A stretch of 64,000 bases of DNA from Sulfurimonas sp. hsl 1-7 (GTDB lineage Bacteria; Campylobacterota; Campylobacteria; Campylobacterales; Sulfurimonadaceae), in contig NZ_JAUIRR010000002.1 of NCBI RefSeq assembly GCF_030577135.1, forward strand, positions 388,157-452,156, read 5' to 3'. Under the pieces are notes generated by a model. That model did no database searches, was not told the DNA's origin, and saw only the letters and a program-made list of their open reading frames with translations. A program made the position numbers and the translations under genes. Each line of letters starts with the position of its first letter. Positions within the stretch are counted from its first letter, which is position 1. Positions 37,878 through 46,717 of this stretch are shown one piece after another.

Positions 37878-38303
37878 ATGGGATATAGCTCATGGTTTGA
37901 AGAACATGCAGAGATGCATAAAGAGATCGTTGATCGTTTGGTTGCCGAGGGGAAAACTAAAGAGGAGATCATCGATTATTTTGATTTTGAAAATATGGTT
38001 GAAAAAGAGCAGGATTTTTGTCCCCTTTATAAAGAGAACCGTAAATGTCACGACATGGAGAAATTAAACTGTTACCTGTGTGCCTGCCCCAATTTCCGCT
38101 TTAAAGACGTGGGTATTCAAAAAATTGATAACCTGACACAGTACAGCTTCTGCTCGATCGACTCAAAAGACGGGCGTCAAGGTGTGTATGGAGAGAAGAT
38201 CCATCAAGACTGCTCAAAATGTTCTGTGCCACATCACAGAGGTTATGTTGAGAAACATTTTGACCTCGACTGGAAAAAGATTATGCAGGAGTGTATCCTT
38301 TAA
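37878..38303 (+). CDS. Cys-rich metal-binding-like protein in cobamide operon
   Basis: 141 residues. The N-terminus is helical and the middle has a dense Cys pattern: FCPLYKENRKCHD, then LNCYLCACPNF, FCSIDS, and later CSKCSVPHHRGYVEKHF. This resembles the small Cys-rich domain PF04071, which I recall as linked with cobamide genes, but no biochemical function is established to my knowledge. Nine cysteines could hold zinc or an Fe-S cluster. It sits 1 base after bluB and overlaps the kinase gene. Confidence 0.75.
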   Translation: MGYSSWFEEHAEMHKEIVDRLVAEGKTKEEIIDYFDFENMVEKEQDFCPLYKENRKCHDMEKLNCYLCACPNFRFKDVGIQKIDNLTQYSFCSIDSKDGRQGVYGEKIHQDCSKCSVPHHRGYVEKHFDLDWKKIMQECIL

Positions 38304-39103
38304 TGGGAGTAAACACTCATATAGATTTAACGACCTTAAACACTCTGTTTCCTGAGTACAATTTTACAAAGCTGCACCCAACATCTGATGGGGTTATAGA
38401 TACCACTTACATCATAACAAACAAACAAGAGAGTTATATTTTAAAATATTTTGACAGAGATATATCTCAACAGATCAAGCAAGATAAACAACTGCTTACA
38501 ACTCTCCATCAAGCAGGTCTTAATGTCCCTTTATATCTCGATGAGCAAAAAGGCTGGTACCTTTTTAAACGCCTGAAAGGCTCAAGCCCAAAAAACATAC
38601 ACCTTTTTCATATCCAAGCACTTGCCCGTTTTATGGCAAAGTACCATTCACACACAAAAAGCCACCACTGTGCAAACTCTTTTTTTGCCCCATACAACAT
38701 TGATGAAAAACTTTACTTTCTGAAAAAAAATTTCTATCTCCACTACAAAAAGTTAGAACCGCTTAAACACTATAAACTAAAAAATGAGGGGTTTATCCAC
38801 GGAGATATTTTTACAGACAATACAGTTTTTGAACAAAATAAAATAGGAGTTTTTGACTTTATAGACGGGGGATGCGGAGAGTTTTTATTTGACATTGCCG
38901 TGGCATTGTTATCCTTCTCACCAAAACAAAAACCTTCGGATTTTAAGATCTTCATCAACACCTACAACCGTTTTAGCTCGAACAAGATAAAAGAAAAAGA
39001 GCTCAAAGCAATGATCAAAACAGCTGCACAGTTTTATGCACTGCTTCGCCTCACACGAAACAAAAACACTCAAAGAGCAAATGAGCTTCTCAAGCTATGC
39101 TAA
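38303..39103 (+). CDS. APH-family small-molecule kinase
   Basis: About 266 residues with the aminoglycoside-phosphotransferase/ThrB2 fold: N-lobe ESYILKYFDRD (ATP Lys), catalytic loop FIHGDIFTDNTVF (HGD-x4-N), and Mg motif GVFDFIDGGCGEF. Family members include type II homoserine kinase. Its place among cobamide genes, with cobD nearby, makes L-threonine kinase an alternative. The ATG at 38303 overlaps the previous stop (TAATG). A GTG at 38291 would lie directly on the AGGAG site and is less likely. Confidence 0.75.
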   Translation: MGVNTHIDLTTLNTLFPEYNFTKLHPTSDGVIDTTYIITNKQESYILKYFDRDISQQIKQDKQLLTTLHQAGLNVPLYLDEQKGWYLFKRLKGSSPKNIHLFHIQALARFMAKYHSHTKSHHCANSFFAPYNIDEKLYFLKKNFYLHYKKLEPLKHYKLKNEGFIHGDIFTDNTVFEQNKIGVFDFIDGGCGEFLFDIAVALLSFSPKQKPSDFKIFINTYNRFSSNKIKEKELKAMIKTAAQFYALLRLTRNKNTQRANELLKLC

Positions 39104-39106
39104 GTA

Positions 39107-40792
39107 TCACGATGAACAGCTCACGTACGAAATACCCGCTACTCTAAATAACTCGTCAGGTTTGAGTCTATAGTATTTCTCCTCCATCTCTTTTGAGAGT
39201 TCAGCATAAGGATCGTTCATCACCTCTTGGAGTTCGTGTACAAGGGTATAGTCCCCTCTCTGGGCTGCCTGATATGCAGGGACTAAAAACCACTCTCTAA
39301 GTGTATATTTTGGATTGACTTTTTTCATCTTTTGGGAAAGTTTTTCACGCTCTGGCACCGTTTTTACATCAATAAACGTTTTCCATCTCTCTAACCACTC
39401 AATCCATCGCACTAAAAGTTTTTCATTGTAGTTTGCATCGCCATAAAAACTTTTTTTGAGAGTGGAGATATCTTCAGGAATATTTGAGAGTTCACGAAAA
39501 AAGATCGTATAGTCAACTGAACTCTCCACCATCAATGTCACAAGATCATTAAACAGCTCAGCATCAAAATGCTCTAAACCTAGTTTTGCTCCCCACATCT
39601 TGATCATTTTACCCTGCATCACTCTTGGAAACTGTTTTTCGATCGTCTCTAATTGTTGTTGTGATTCCTTATCTGCATCCAATAAAGGCTTAAGTGCTGC
39701 TATAAACATCCCAAAGTTACGCTCGGCAGCCTGGGGCTGATTTAAAAACGAGAAATGTGCACCCCCGCCCGTCCACGGCTGATAGCGTGGATCAAACATA
39801 TCCATAAACCCAAAAGGACCGTAATCAAGGGTAAAACCGCCTACCGCAGTATTGTCGCTGTTAAAATTCCCTTGACAATACCCAACACGGATCCAATCTG
39901 CAACCAAAGAAGTCAGACGGTTTTGAAATGCTTTTGCGAGTAACACCACTTTTTTCTCAAGCGGCAGACTCTCCTCAATCTCCTCTTTATACTCACGCTC
40001 AATTACATGTAAAACGATCTGCTCTAGTTCTTCCATCGCCCTAGTATGCTCTTTTTTACGTGCACGGCGACCAAAAAGCTCCACCTGCCCCACTCTTAAA
40101 AATGAGGGTGCGACACGTGTCGTAATTGCAACATCCTCCTCTATCATCACCTCAGGATCTCTTGAGTATGAGCCATCTCGAAACCAAGGACGTCTTACTT
40201 TTTCGGTTTTTGAAGTGTAAAGAGTTAAAGATCTGGATGTAGGTACACCTAAAGCGTACATATGCTCCTGCGCCAAAAATTCACGAATGCTTGAACGAAG
40301 TACCGCACGACCGTCAGCTCCTCGGCAGTAAGGTGTACGCCCGCCCCCTTTGAGCTGCATCTCCCAGCGTTTGCCATTTATAACAGCTTCTAAAATAGAT
40401 ACGGCTCGTCCGTCCCCGTAACCGTTACCTGTTCTAAAAGGGCACTGCTCATAGTACTCAGTTCCATAAATTGAGAGTGCATAACCCGTTGCCCACCCTT
40501 GCTTTTTCAGTGACTCTGGCAGCCCAGAACTGTCACCCGAAAACATCTTCATAAAATCTTCTGACTTTGCCATTGCATCATCAAAACCAAGTTCTTCAAA
40601 AAATTTTTTGCTGTGTGCGATATAAATCGGATTTTCTATAGGGGTAGGATTTACCGGAACATAGTGCCCGCTAAAAACCTCTCTTGGGTAATGATCAGCG
40701 CCGTCATCTCTAGCGTCTGGATCGGGTGTAAGTGTATCTACAAGTGAATAATCAGCAAGTTTGGAAAGCTCTTCAAGTGTTTTTACCTTCAT
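39107..40792 (-). CDS. selO: Protein AMPylase SelO (YdiU)
   Basis: 561-residue pseudokinase-fold enzyme that transfers AMP from ATP to protein hydroxyls, linked to redox homeostasis. Visible motifs: [39 protein letters not shown] (split over about residues 135-160), [24 protein letters not shown] with the metal site. The protein ends SYVSCSS: Cys stands third from the end, where vertebrate SelO carries selenocysteine. AAGGAA ribosome site. Convergent to the kinase gene, 3 bases apart. Confidence 0.95.
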   Translation of the reverse strand: MKVKTLEELSKLADYSLVDTLTPDPDARDDGADHYPREVFSGHYVPVNPTPIENPIYIAHSKKFFEELGFDDAMAKSEDFMKMFSGDSSGLPESLKKQGWATGYALSIYGTEYYEQCPFRTGNGYGDGRAVSILEAVINGKRWEMQLKGGGRTPYCRGADGRAVLRSSIREFLAQEHMYALGVPTSRSLTLYTSKTEKVRRPWFRDGSYSRDPEVMIEEDVAITTRVAPSFLRVGQVELFGRRARKKEHTRAMEELEQIVLHVIEREYKEEIEESLPLEKKVVLLAKAFQNRLTSLVADWIRVGYCQGNFNSDNTAVGGFTLDYGPFGFMDMFDPRYQPWTGGGAHFSFLNQPQAAERNFGMFIAALKPLLDADKESQQQLETIEKQFPRVMQGKMIKMWGAKLGLEHFDAELFNDLVTLMVESSVDYTIFFRELSNIPEDISTLKKSFYGDANYNEKLLVRWIEWLERWKTFIDVKTVPEREKLSQKMKKVNPKYTLREWFLVPAYQAAQRGDYTLVHELQEVMNDPYAELSKEMEEKYYRLKPDELFRVAGISYVSCSS

Positions 40793-40881
40793 ATATCTTC
40801 CTTAAGGATCTTGTTCTATATTTGGCACTATATCAAGTAAAACACAAACTCTGCTTGCTCAATGAGAGTAGATAAAATATT

Positions 40882-41508
40882 TTATAAATTTTTATCGCAC
40901 AGTTGTTTTACGATTGTTATTTCATCTTTATGGATACTGTGATCTTTCTCTATAGCTCTAAAATCTACCTCAAATCCGGCATCTATGAGTTGTTCCACTT
41001 GTTTTTTACTCTCTTCAAACGGAAGTACTTCATCATATGTTCCATGTGTACAGAGCCATTTAGCTTGTTTCACATCAGAATTCATCTCAGCTAAAAGCTT
41101 TTCTACATCGTAAATATACCCGCTTATAGCGATATAACCCGCAAGTGCTTTATGATATCTTGCTCCAAACTCAAAAGTAAGAAGCGAGCCTTGCGAAAAA
41201 CCGAAGAGGTAACTCTGCGTAGGATCAAACTCCTCTTCAAATAAAAGATCGAGACATTTTGTCAGGAGTTCCGATGAGTACTGAATCCCTGGATATTGGT
41301 TTGGAGGGAGGTTATACCACGAAAAACCGCCATAGTACTCAAACGGTGCATCAAAGAGGATATAGTTCATATCTTCAAGCTCTAAAAACGAAGGCAAGCC
41401 TTCAAATCCTTCAGAGGAATCCCCTCTGCCGTGCAACACTATCATCAATTTTTTAGATGGAATTTTGGATGGTATAAAAATATTATCTAGTTCTAAATCT
41501 TTTCTCAT
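40882..41508 (-). CDS. Alpha/beta hydrolase, phospholipase/carboxylesterase family
   Basis: 208 residues. Oxyanion region LHGRGDSSEGF, nucleophile in LFGFSQGSLL (GxSxG), acid in THGTYDEVLPF, and catalytic His in KDHSIHKDE. This matches the LysoPL/YpfH-type carboxylesterases. The substrate is unknown. Only 46 bases separate it from the divergent RHH gene. A TAAAAT box on the minus strand (41519-41514) ends 5 bases before its ATG and no Shine-Dalgarno is present, so the mRNA may be leaderless. Confidence 0.85.
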   Translation of the reverse strand: MRKDLELDNIFIPSKIPSKKLMIVLHGRGDSSEGFEGLPSFLELEDMNYILFDAPFEYYGGFSWYNLPPNQYPGIQYSSELLTKCLDLLFEEEFDPTQSYLFGFSQGSLLTFEFGARYHKALAGYIAISGYIYDVEKLLAEMNSDVKQAKWLCTHGTYDEVLPFEESKKQVEQLIDAGFEVDFRAIEKDHSIHKDEITIVKQLCDKNL

Positions 41509-41513
41509 AATTT

Positions 41514-41519
41514 ATTTTA
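41514..41519 (-). promoter_or_regulatory. -10 box 5 bases before the hydrolase start
   Basis: TAAAAT on the minus strand, then AAATT, then ATG. With no ribosome site and a 46-base divergent gap, transcription probably starts at or beside the start codon. Confidence 0.4.
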
Positions 41520-41542
41520 CATTTTTATTTCCCACATTTGGA

Positions 41543-41548
41543 TAAAAT
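41543..41548 (+). promoter_or_regulatory. -10 box 6 bases before the RHH gene start
   Basis: TAAAAT within GGATAAAATTA, then TACACT and ATG. No Shine-Dalgarno. It shares the 46-base gap with the divergent hydrolase promoter. Confidence 0.45.
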
Positions 41549-41554
41549 TACACT

Positions 41555-41761
41555 ATGGAAATAAAACTTACAGAAGATAATTACGAAAACCTGGAAAACT
41601 TTGCACAACTGCTCAAAAAAGAGCCTTCCGAGATGATTAATGAAGCTCTGCAAAGCTACTTTGAATATCAACACAAAAAGCTGGTTGAAAAAAATCTTGA
41701 AGATGACAACAGTATGACCAACCTAGACTTTGATGAATTTTGGGACGGGGTTGATCTATGA
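41555..41761 (+). CDS. Small ribbon-helix-helix-like protein
   Basis: 68 residues. The start (MEIKLTEDNYENLENFAQLL, then helix KEPSEMINEALQSYFEY) has the strand-helix-helix pattern of RHH DNA-binding antitoxins and repressors. The tail is acidic and ends DFDEFWDGVDL. No toxin gene is adjacent. Instead its stop overlaps the cobD start by 4 bases, so it is translationally coupled to cobD. It may be an orphan regulator, possibly of the cobamide genes or of the divergent hydrolase. The assignment rests on pattern only. Confidence 0.6.
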   Translation: MEIKLTEDNYENLENFAQLLKKEPSEMINEALQSYFEYQHKKLVEKNLEDDNSMTNLDFDEFWDGVDL

Positions 41762-42801
41762 GCCACGGCGGAGATATCTACAAATACGCAAAAATTTTAG
41801 AGTGCGAGCCCGATGAGATCATCGACTTTTCATCCAATATCAACTGTTATGAAGCAGAAAACGAGCTAACGCTAACAAACAAAACCATTACGCAATATGC
41901 AGACTTTAGATATAAAGAACTAAAAAGTATTATTGCACAAAACTACGATGTAAAACCCTCTCAAATAGCTTTATATAACGGAGCAACCACTGCTATCTAT
42001 GAACTGTTTCGCAGCATCAAGCAAAAAAGAATTTTTCTCTATGCCCCACTGTATAGCGAGTATGAAAAAGCTGCCCAAAAAACAAAAAAAGCTGTCTTCA
42101 AAGTAAGCCGTTTAGGCGGAGATATGGAAGATGAAGTATTAGAGAAATCGATCGTCGTCTTTGTAAATCCCGCTACGCCTGATGGGACCTATTATGACAA
42201 TGAAGAGCTTGAAGAACTTTTTTCTATGTGGATCGAAAAAGAGTGTACGATCATTATCGACGAGAGCTTTTTAGAGTTTGAAGCCCTTCCATCTATTCGT
42301 CATAAAATCAACACGTATAAAAAACTCTATATCATCCAGTCTTTTTCAAAGTTTTATGCATGTGCGGGAGTGAGAATCGGAGCCATATTCTCAAGCAAAA
42401 AGAACATTAAAAAACTTGAACCAAGTATCTGGAACATCTCTTCACTCGATGTGGAGTTTTTAAAACAGCGCCTCAGTGATGAAGAGTTTAAAACCGCTTC
42501 AAAAGAGTTTCACAAAAAACAAAAAAACGAACTGTTTGAGATCTTGGAAAACTCGGGTGTGTTTGAGCAGGTGTTTGAGAGCGATACAAACTTTTTTCTG
42601 ACAAAATCAGAACGTGCAGCAGAGATCTTCAACCATCTTCTTGAGGAAAAAATCTTAGTAAGACGCTGTTTTAATTTTGACTATCTAGATAACACCTTTT
42701 TGCGTTTTGCCGTAAAAGATTCAGCTTCACACCAAAAGCTCAGAGATGCACTCGCAACGCTTCTTAAAACCTCAGAAGTACAAACAGATGAACTCCCTTA
42801 G
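41758..42801 (+). CDS. cobD: Threonine-phosphate decarboxylase CobD-like aminotransferase
   Basis: 347-residue fold-type I PLP enzyme close to HisC. HGGDIYKYAK at the start and FSSNIN are typical of CobD. The PLP lysine lies in QSFSKFYACAGVRIG (about residues 195-210), after VNPATPDGTYYD. CobD decarboxylates L-threonine phosphate to aminopropanol phosphate, the nucleotide-loop linker. Setting between the RHH gene and cobQ supports CobD over HisC. Confidence 0.9.
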   Translation: MSHGGDIYKYAKILECEPDEIIDFSSNINCYEAENELTLTNKTITQYADFRYKELKSIIAQNYDVKPSQIALYNGATTAIYELFRSIKQKRIFLYAPLYSEYEKAAQKTKKAVFKVSRLGGDMEDEVLEKSIVVFVNPATPDGTYYDNEELEELFSMWIEKECTIIIDESFLEFEALPSIRHKINTYKKLYIIQSFSKFYACAGVRIGAIFSSKKNIKKLEPSIWNISSLDVEFLKQRLSDEEFKTASKEFHKKQKNELFEILENSGVFEQVFESDTNFFLTKSERAAEIFNHLLEEKILVRRCFNFDYLDNTFLRFAVKDSASHQKLRDALATLLKTSEVQTDELP

Positions 42802-44176
42802 TATCCTTGGGACAAGCAGTGATGCAGGCAAATCAACTCTGAGTTTTGCCCTTACCTATCTGCTGCACAAGCGGGGAATTAAAGTAGCCCCTTTTAAAGC
42901 CCAAAACGTCTCAAACAATTCCGTTGTTACAGACATAGATGCGGGAGAGATTGCTATCCCTCAGGCATTTGCGGCAAAAGCGATAGGGCTTGCGACTACT
43001 CCTGCAATGAATCCGATCCTGCTAAAATCGGGCGGAAAAAACAAAGCCCATATGATCATAAACGGCAAAAGTGTCTCCAACACTAATGTGCGTGAATACT
43101 ATAAAAACATCGACACCCTAAAACCGATCGTAAAAGAGGCCTATAAGCGCTTAAAAAACGAGTATGAGTGTATTGTTGCAGAGGGTGCGGGAAGTCCCGT
43201 TGAGCTTAACTTAATGGATAAAGATCTCAGCAATATCTACGTAGCACAGGAGTTCAACACGAAAATTATCCTCGTAGCAGACATTGAGCGCGGCGGTGTG
43301 TTTGCTTCGATCTACGGAGTGTATAATCTTCTTCCGAAAAAACTGCGTAAAAACGTGGTCGGTGTGATTGTAAATAAATTTCGCGGGGACATTACCCTTT
43401 TTGACGAGGGTGTGAGAATCATCGAAGAGGAGTTTAAAATCCCTGTTCTGGGCGTTGTTCCATATAGACCCTTTAATCTCGGTTTTGAAGACTCCGCTTC
43501 ACTGATGAACTACAAACAAAATACAAAAGATGCGATCATAAAAGTTGCAGTGATAAACCTGCCGCATATCAGTAACTTTACGGACTTTGAACCCCTTGTA
43601 GTAGATCCCCAAATTGAGTTAAATTTCATATCAAATCCTGCACAGGCAGATAGTTACGATCTCCTTATAGTACCTGGTTCAAAAAGGGTCGTTGATGATC
43701 TGATGTGGTTACGTGAGAGAGGTTTTGAAGCAATTTTTCAAGATAAAAAACGCAAAATCTTTGCTATTTGCGGCGGCTATGAGATGATGTTTGAAAACAT
43801 ACGCGATCCGCAGCAAGTAGAATCGAAGGTAGAGAATATCTTAGGTTTTGGACGTTTTAAAGGGGAAGTTGTTTTTCAAAAAGAGAAGATCGTAAAACAG
43901 GGGTGCTATAACCTTTTTGGAGTGATGGGCAACGGGTACGAGATCCACAACGGCATTGCCAAGAAAAATGCAAAACGTAAAAAAAATCTCTACGGAACTT
44001 TTATACACGGTATTTTTGATAATGACAATTTTAGAAAAGCACTTTTTACTAACATAGATGTAACATATAGAGGGTACAATTTTAACAAATACAAAGCCAA
44101 GTCTATCGATCTCTTTGCAATGCATGTACAGGAACATATAGACTTAGACAGGATTGTTGATGCTCTTTATCACTAA
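42788..44176 (+). CDS. cobQ: Cobyric acid synthase
   Basis: Amidates side chains b, d, e and g of adenosyl-cobyrinate a,c-diamide. About 462 residues. SILGTSSDAGKSTLSFALTYLL is the P-loop, then PFKAQNVSNNS, EGAGSPVELN, and a glutaminase domain with nucleophile Cys in FAICGGYEMMF and His in GTFIHGIFDN. I chose the ATG at 42788, where family homology begins, giving a 14-base overlap with cobD. An in-frame ATG 42 bases upstream adds residues unlike the family. Confidence 0.94.
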   Translation: MNSLSILGTSSDAGKSTLSFALTYLLHKRGIKVAPFKAQNVSNNSVVTDIDAGEIAIPQAFAAKAIGLATTPAMNPILLKSGGKNKAHMIINGKSVSNTNVREYYKNIDTLKPIVKEAYKRLKNEYECIVAEGAGSPVELNLMDKDLSNIYVAQEFNTKIILVADIERGGVFASIYGVYNLLPKKLRKNVVGVIVNKFRGDITLFDEGVRIIEEEFKIPVLGVVPYRPFNLGFEDSASLMNYKQNTKDAIIKVAVINLPHISNFTDFEPLVVDPQIELNFISNPAQADSYDLLIVPGSKRVVDDLMWLRERGFEAIFQDKKRKIFAICGGYEMMFENIRDPQQVESKVENILGFGRFKGEVVFQKEKIVKQGCYNLFGVMGNGYEIHNGIAKKNAKRKKNLYGTFIHGIFDNDNFRKALFTNIDVTYRGYNFNKYKAKSIDLFAMHVQEHIDLDRIVDALYH

Positions 44177-45023
44177 TATATTTGTCGCCCTCTTTGCCTA
44201 CATGATCGACAAAAGGTTCGGGGAATTCACTTTTATCAAACACCCCGTAATACTTATGGGGGATCTCATCACATTCTTTGAAAAAAAACTCTACAGCGAT
44301 TCAATCCTTAGAGGCTTTTTCCTTGTACTCTGTGTGTTAGGTGTTATAGGTTTCGTGAGTTATGTGTTAGAGATTTATCTTGCCCATTTTAACTTTTATA
44401 TCCACTTTATTATCGATGCAGTTATCGCTTCGATATTTATAGCCCATAGAATGTTAAAAGACTCCGTAAAAGAGATCATCTTTTTAGAGACTATCGAAGC
44501 AAAAAGAAAAGCTGTCTCTATGCTAGTCTCCCGTGATACTAAAGATCTAAGCGAAAGTGATATCTACAAAGCTGCTATTGAGACATACGCGGAAAACCTT
44601 AGTGACGGAGTTATTGCACCGCTGTTTTACCTCATAGTTTTCGGACTTCCGGGAATTATCATCTATAAAGCGATCAACACAATGGACTCTATGATCGGAT
44701 ATAAAAACGAACGTTATGAGAAGTTTGGAAAAGTGGCGGCACGTCTTGACGATATCGCGAACTTTATACCTGCAAGAATCACCGCTCTTTTAATTGTACT
44801 GCTATACCAAAAGAAGTTTGATCTCAGCTATCTTAAAACTGCTAAGCTTCATGAGAGCCCAAACGCAGGTTACCCTATATCTGCGATGGCACAGGTGCTA
44901 GAACTGCAACTCGGCGGCGATACATCCTACTTCGGCAAAATCAAAAAAAAGCCGTTTTTCGGAAACGGTAAAAGCACCATCTCAAAAACAGATCTAAAAC
45001 AAATGTTATCTCTTAGTTTTTAG
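44160..45023 (+). CDS. cbiB: Adenosylcobinamide-phosphate synthase CbiB
   Basis: About 287 residues with four or five membrane segments. Joins adenosylcobyrate to aminopropanol (or its phosphate). Motifs: KHPVILMGDLITFFEKKLY, ETYAENLSDGVIAPLFY, NTMDSMIGYKNERYEKFGK, and SPNAGYPISAMA. The ATG at 44160 has AGGA 6 bases upstream and overlaps cobQ. Two TTG codons just before it are less likely starts. It ends this cobamide block. A -10-like TATAAT follows at 45025. Confidence 0.94.
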   Translation: MLFITNIFVALFAYMIDKRFGEFTFIKHPVILMGDLITFFEKKLYSDSILRGFFLVLCVLGVIGFVSYVLEIYLAHFNFYIHFIIDAVIASIFIAHRMLKDSVKEIIFLETIEAKRKAVSMLVSRDTKDLSESDIYKAAIETYAENLSDGVIAPLFYLIVFGLPGIIIYKAINTMDSMIGYKNERYEKFGKVAARLDDIANFIPARITALLIVLLYQKKFDLSYLKTAKLHESPNAGYPISAMAQVLELQLGGDTSYFGKIKKKPFFGNGKSTISKTDLKQMLSLSF

Positions 45024-45024
45024 T

Positions 45025-45030
45025 TATAAT
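45025..45030 (+). promoter_or_regulatory. -10 box of the lipoprotein operon
   Basis: TATAAT directly after the cbiB stop, 30 bases before the CsgG-like start, which has a textbook AGGAGG ribosome site. Confidence 0.5.
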
Positions 45031-45060
45031 AATCTATTCTCAATTATTTAGGAGGAATAG

Positions 45061-46038
45061 ATGTTGTTAAAAACTACCTATCTTACACTTGGGTTATCGT
45101 TACTGCTCGGCGGTTGTGCAACTATGCAAAAAACGAAAACACATGAAACACCTAAGAGCACTCAACCAGTTGTTAGTAAGTCTTTACAAGTTGACACTAC
45201 CCAACCAAAAGGGTTAAAACGTAAAGTTGCGATCGGAAGATTTACTAACGAGACAAAATACGGTCAAAGTTTTTTTCTAGATAAAAATAACGACAAGATC
45301 GGGAAACAGGCAATGGATATTCTCTCCGCAAAACTTTTTGAATCGGGCAAGTTTATCATGCTTGAGCGTGCCGATCTTGCAAAAATAGAAAAAGAACTGA
45401 AAATAGGAAACTCAAAAACGCTTGCCAATGCAGCTGACTATCTCATACTCGGTTCCATCACAGAATTTGGACGTAGAGAAGTAAGCGACGTCGGTATTTT
45501 CAGCCGCGTTAAAAAGCAAGAGGCTTTTGCAAGAGTACACATTAGAATCGTTGATGTCAGTACGGGACAGATCATCTACTCTGAAGAGGGGAAAGGAACC
45601 TCATCTGCCGAAGCGGGAACTGTGATGGGTATCGGGGGAAAAGCAGGCTACAACGCTCAACTTAACGATCTCGCTATCGATGCCGCTATCTCCGATCTCA
45701 CATCGAACATCATTGAAAATATGACTGACAAACCTTGGAGAGGCTACATACTCGGTTACGAGAACGGAAACCTTATAACTTCGGGAGGAAAAAGCCAGAA
45801 CATAAACATCGGTGATATATTTGATGTATATAAAAAAGGGAAACAGGTGAAAAATCCTCAAACAAACATGATGATAACACTTCCAGGGAAAAAACTGGCA
45901 TCCGTATCTATCGTTGCTACACTTGGAGATACACCTGAAAATGAAGTATCTTTGGCAGAGATCATAAACGGTGACCTCTCTTCGTATATTTCAAGCAAAG
46001 ATTTTTCAAACTTATATATTCAAGCAGGAGATAAATAA
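45061..46038 (+). CDS. CsgG-family lipoprotein
   Basis: 325 residues with a lipobox LLGGCAT (Cys at about 19). The central part (KVAIGRFTNETKYG, FIMLERADLAKIEKEL, ADYLILGSITEFGRRE) is the CsgG domain, which in curli systems forms an outer-membrane secretion pore. No curlin genes are nearby. The next genes encode a small lipoprotein, a DUF4810 protein and a DUF799 protein. A similar CsgG-DUF4810-DUF799 group occurs in Neisseria and other Proteobacteria, where its function is not settled. Confidence 0.87.
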   Translation: MLLKTTYLTLGLSLLLGGCATMQKTKTHETPKSTQPVVSKSLQVDTTQPKGLKRKVAIGRFTNETKYGQSFFLDKNNDKIGKQAMDILSAKLFESGKFIMLERADLAKIEKELKIGNSKTLANAADYLILGSITEFGRREVSDVGIFSRVKKQEAFARVHIRIVDVSTGQIIYSEEGKGTSSAEAGTVMGIGGKAGYNAQLNDLAIDAAISDLTSNIIENMTDKPWRGYILGYENGNLITSGGKSQNINIGDIFDVYKKGKQVKNPQTNMMITLPGKKLASVSIVATLGDTPENEVSLAEIINGDLSSYISSKDFSNLYIQAGDK

Positions 46039-46334
46039 TGAAAACTTTAGCAACATTATTGATAATGATCACTTTGTTACTCTCAGGATGCGGTTTAAAA
46101 CAGGGTGTGGAAACTTCGGCACAAAAGGCGTATCTCTACTTTAGTGGAGATACCGATGATGTTTTGGTATCGATTGATAACGGTGAACCTTTTGAAGTAA
46201 AAGAGGGAAGAGAGAACCAGTACTCCATAAAACCGGGGAAACACCTTATTGAGATCTCTAAAGACGGAGAGATTATTATTAAAAGAGAGATATATGTAGG
46301 TGATGGTATTGCCAAAGAGATAGAGGTACGATAA
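46038..46334 (+). CDS. Small lipoprotein in the CsgG operon
   Basis: 98 residues with lipobox LLLSGCGL (Cys near 18). The mature part is about 80 residues of predicted beta strands (VLVSIDNGEPFEVKEG, HLIEISKDGEIIIKREIYV), similar in pattern to PEGA-like or carboxypeptidase-regulatory folds. I do not recognise the family. Start and stop overlap neighbouring genes by 1 base each, so it is an integral part of the four-gene unit. Confidence 0.75.
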   Translation: MKTLATLLIMITLLLSGCGLKQGVETSAQKAYLYFSGDTDDVLVSIDNGEPFEVKEGRENQYSIKPGKHLIEISKDGEIIIKREIYVGDGIAKEIEVR

Positions 46335-46717
46335 TGAAAAGCCTTAAAGTACTCTCGATCTTTACTTTTACCGTTATCACACTCGCTATGAGCGGATGTT
46401 CAACACATACACCGCTGTACAACTACGGTGAATATAGTGAAAACTACTATGCTCTAAAAAAAGAGGCTACTCCCGAAAGTGCCCAAGAGTATCAAAAATC
46501 TTTAGAATACTGTATAGAGAATGCTAAAGAGAGCCGTTCAAAAAGAGTACCGCCGGGGATATATGCAAACTTAGGATATCTGCATCTTAAAGCGGGACAA
46601 AACAAAAAGGCGATAGAAAACTTTACTAAAGAGAAAACTATCTATCCAGAAGCGACATTTTTTATGGACAAAATGATCAATAAAGTAGAGGCACTGGAGC
46701 AAGAAGATGAGAAGTAA
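46334..46717 (+). CDS. DUF4810 lipoprotein
   Basis: 127 residues with lipobox AMSGCST (Cys near 22). The mature start PLYNYGEYSENYYALKKE and helical repeats with VPPGIYANLGYLHLKAGQNKKAIENF match DUF4810, a TPR-like lipoprotein family that is found with CsgG and DUF799 genes. Overlaps the next gene by 11 bases. Role unknown, probably an outer-membrane assembly partner. Confidence 0.85.
   Translation: MKSLKVLSIFTFTVITLAMSGCSTHTPLYNYGEYSENYYALKKEATPESAQEYQKSLEYCIENAKESRSKRVPPGIYANLGYLHLKAGQNKKAIENFTKEKTIYPEATFFMDKMINKVEALEQEDEK

Noticed and set aside
40820-40845. TGGCAC resembling a sigma-54 -24 element near selO
   Set aside because: No TTGC-type -12 element at the required distance, and the orientation does not fit a downstream gene start.
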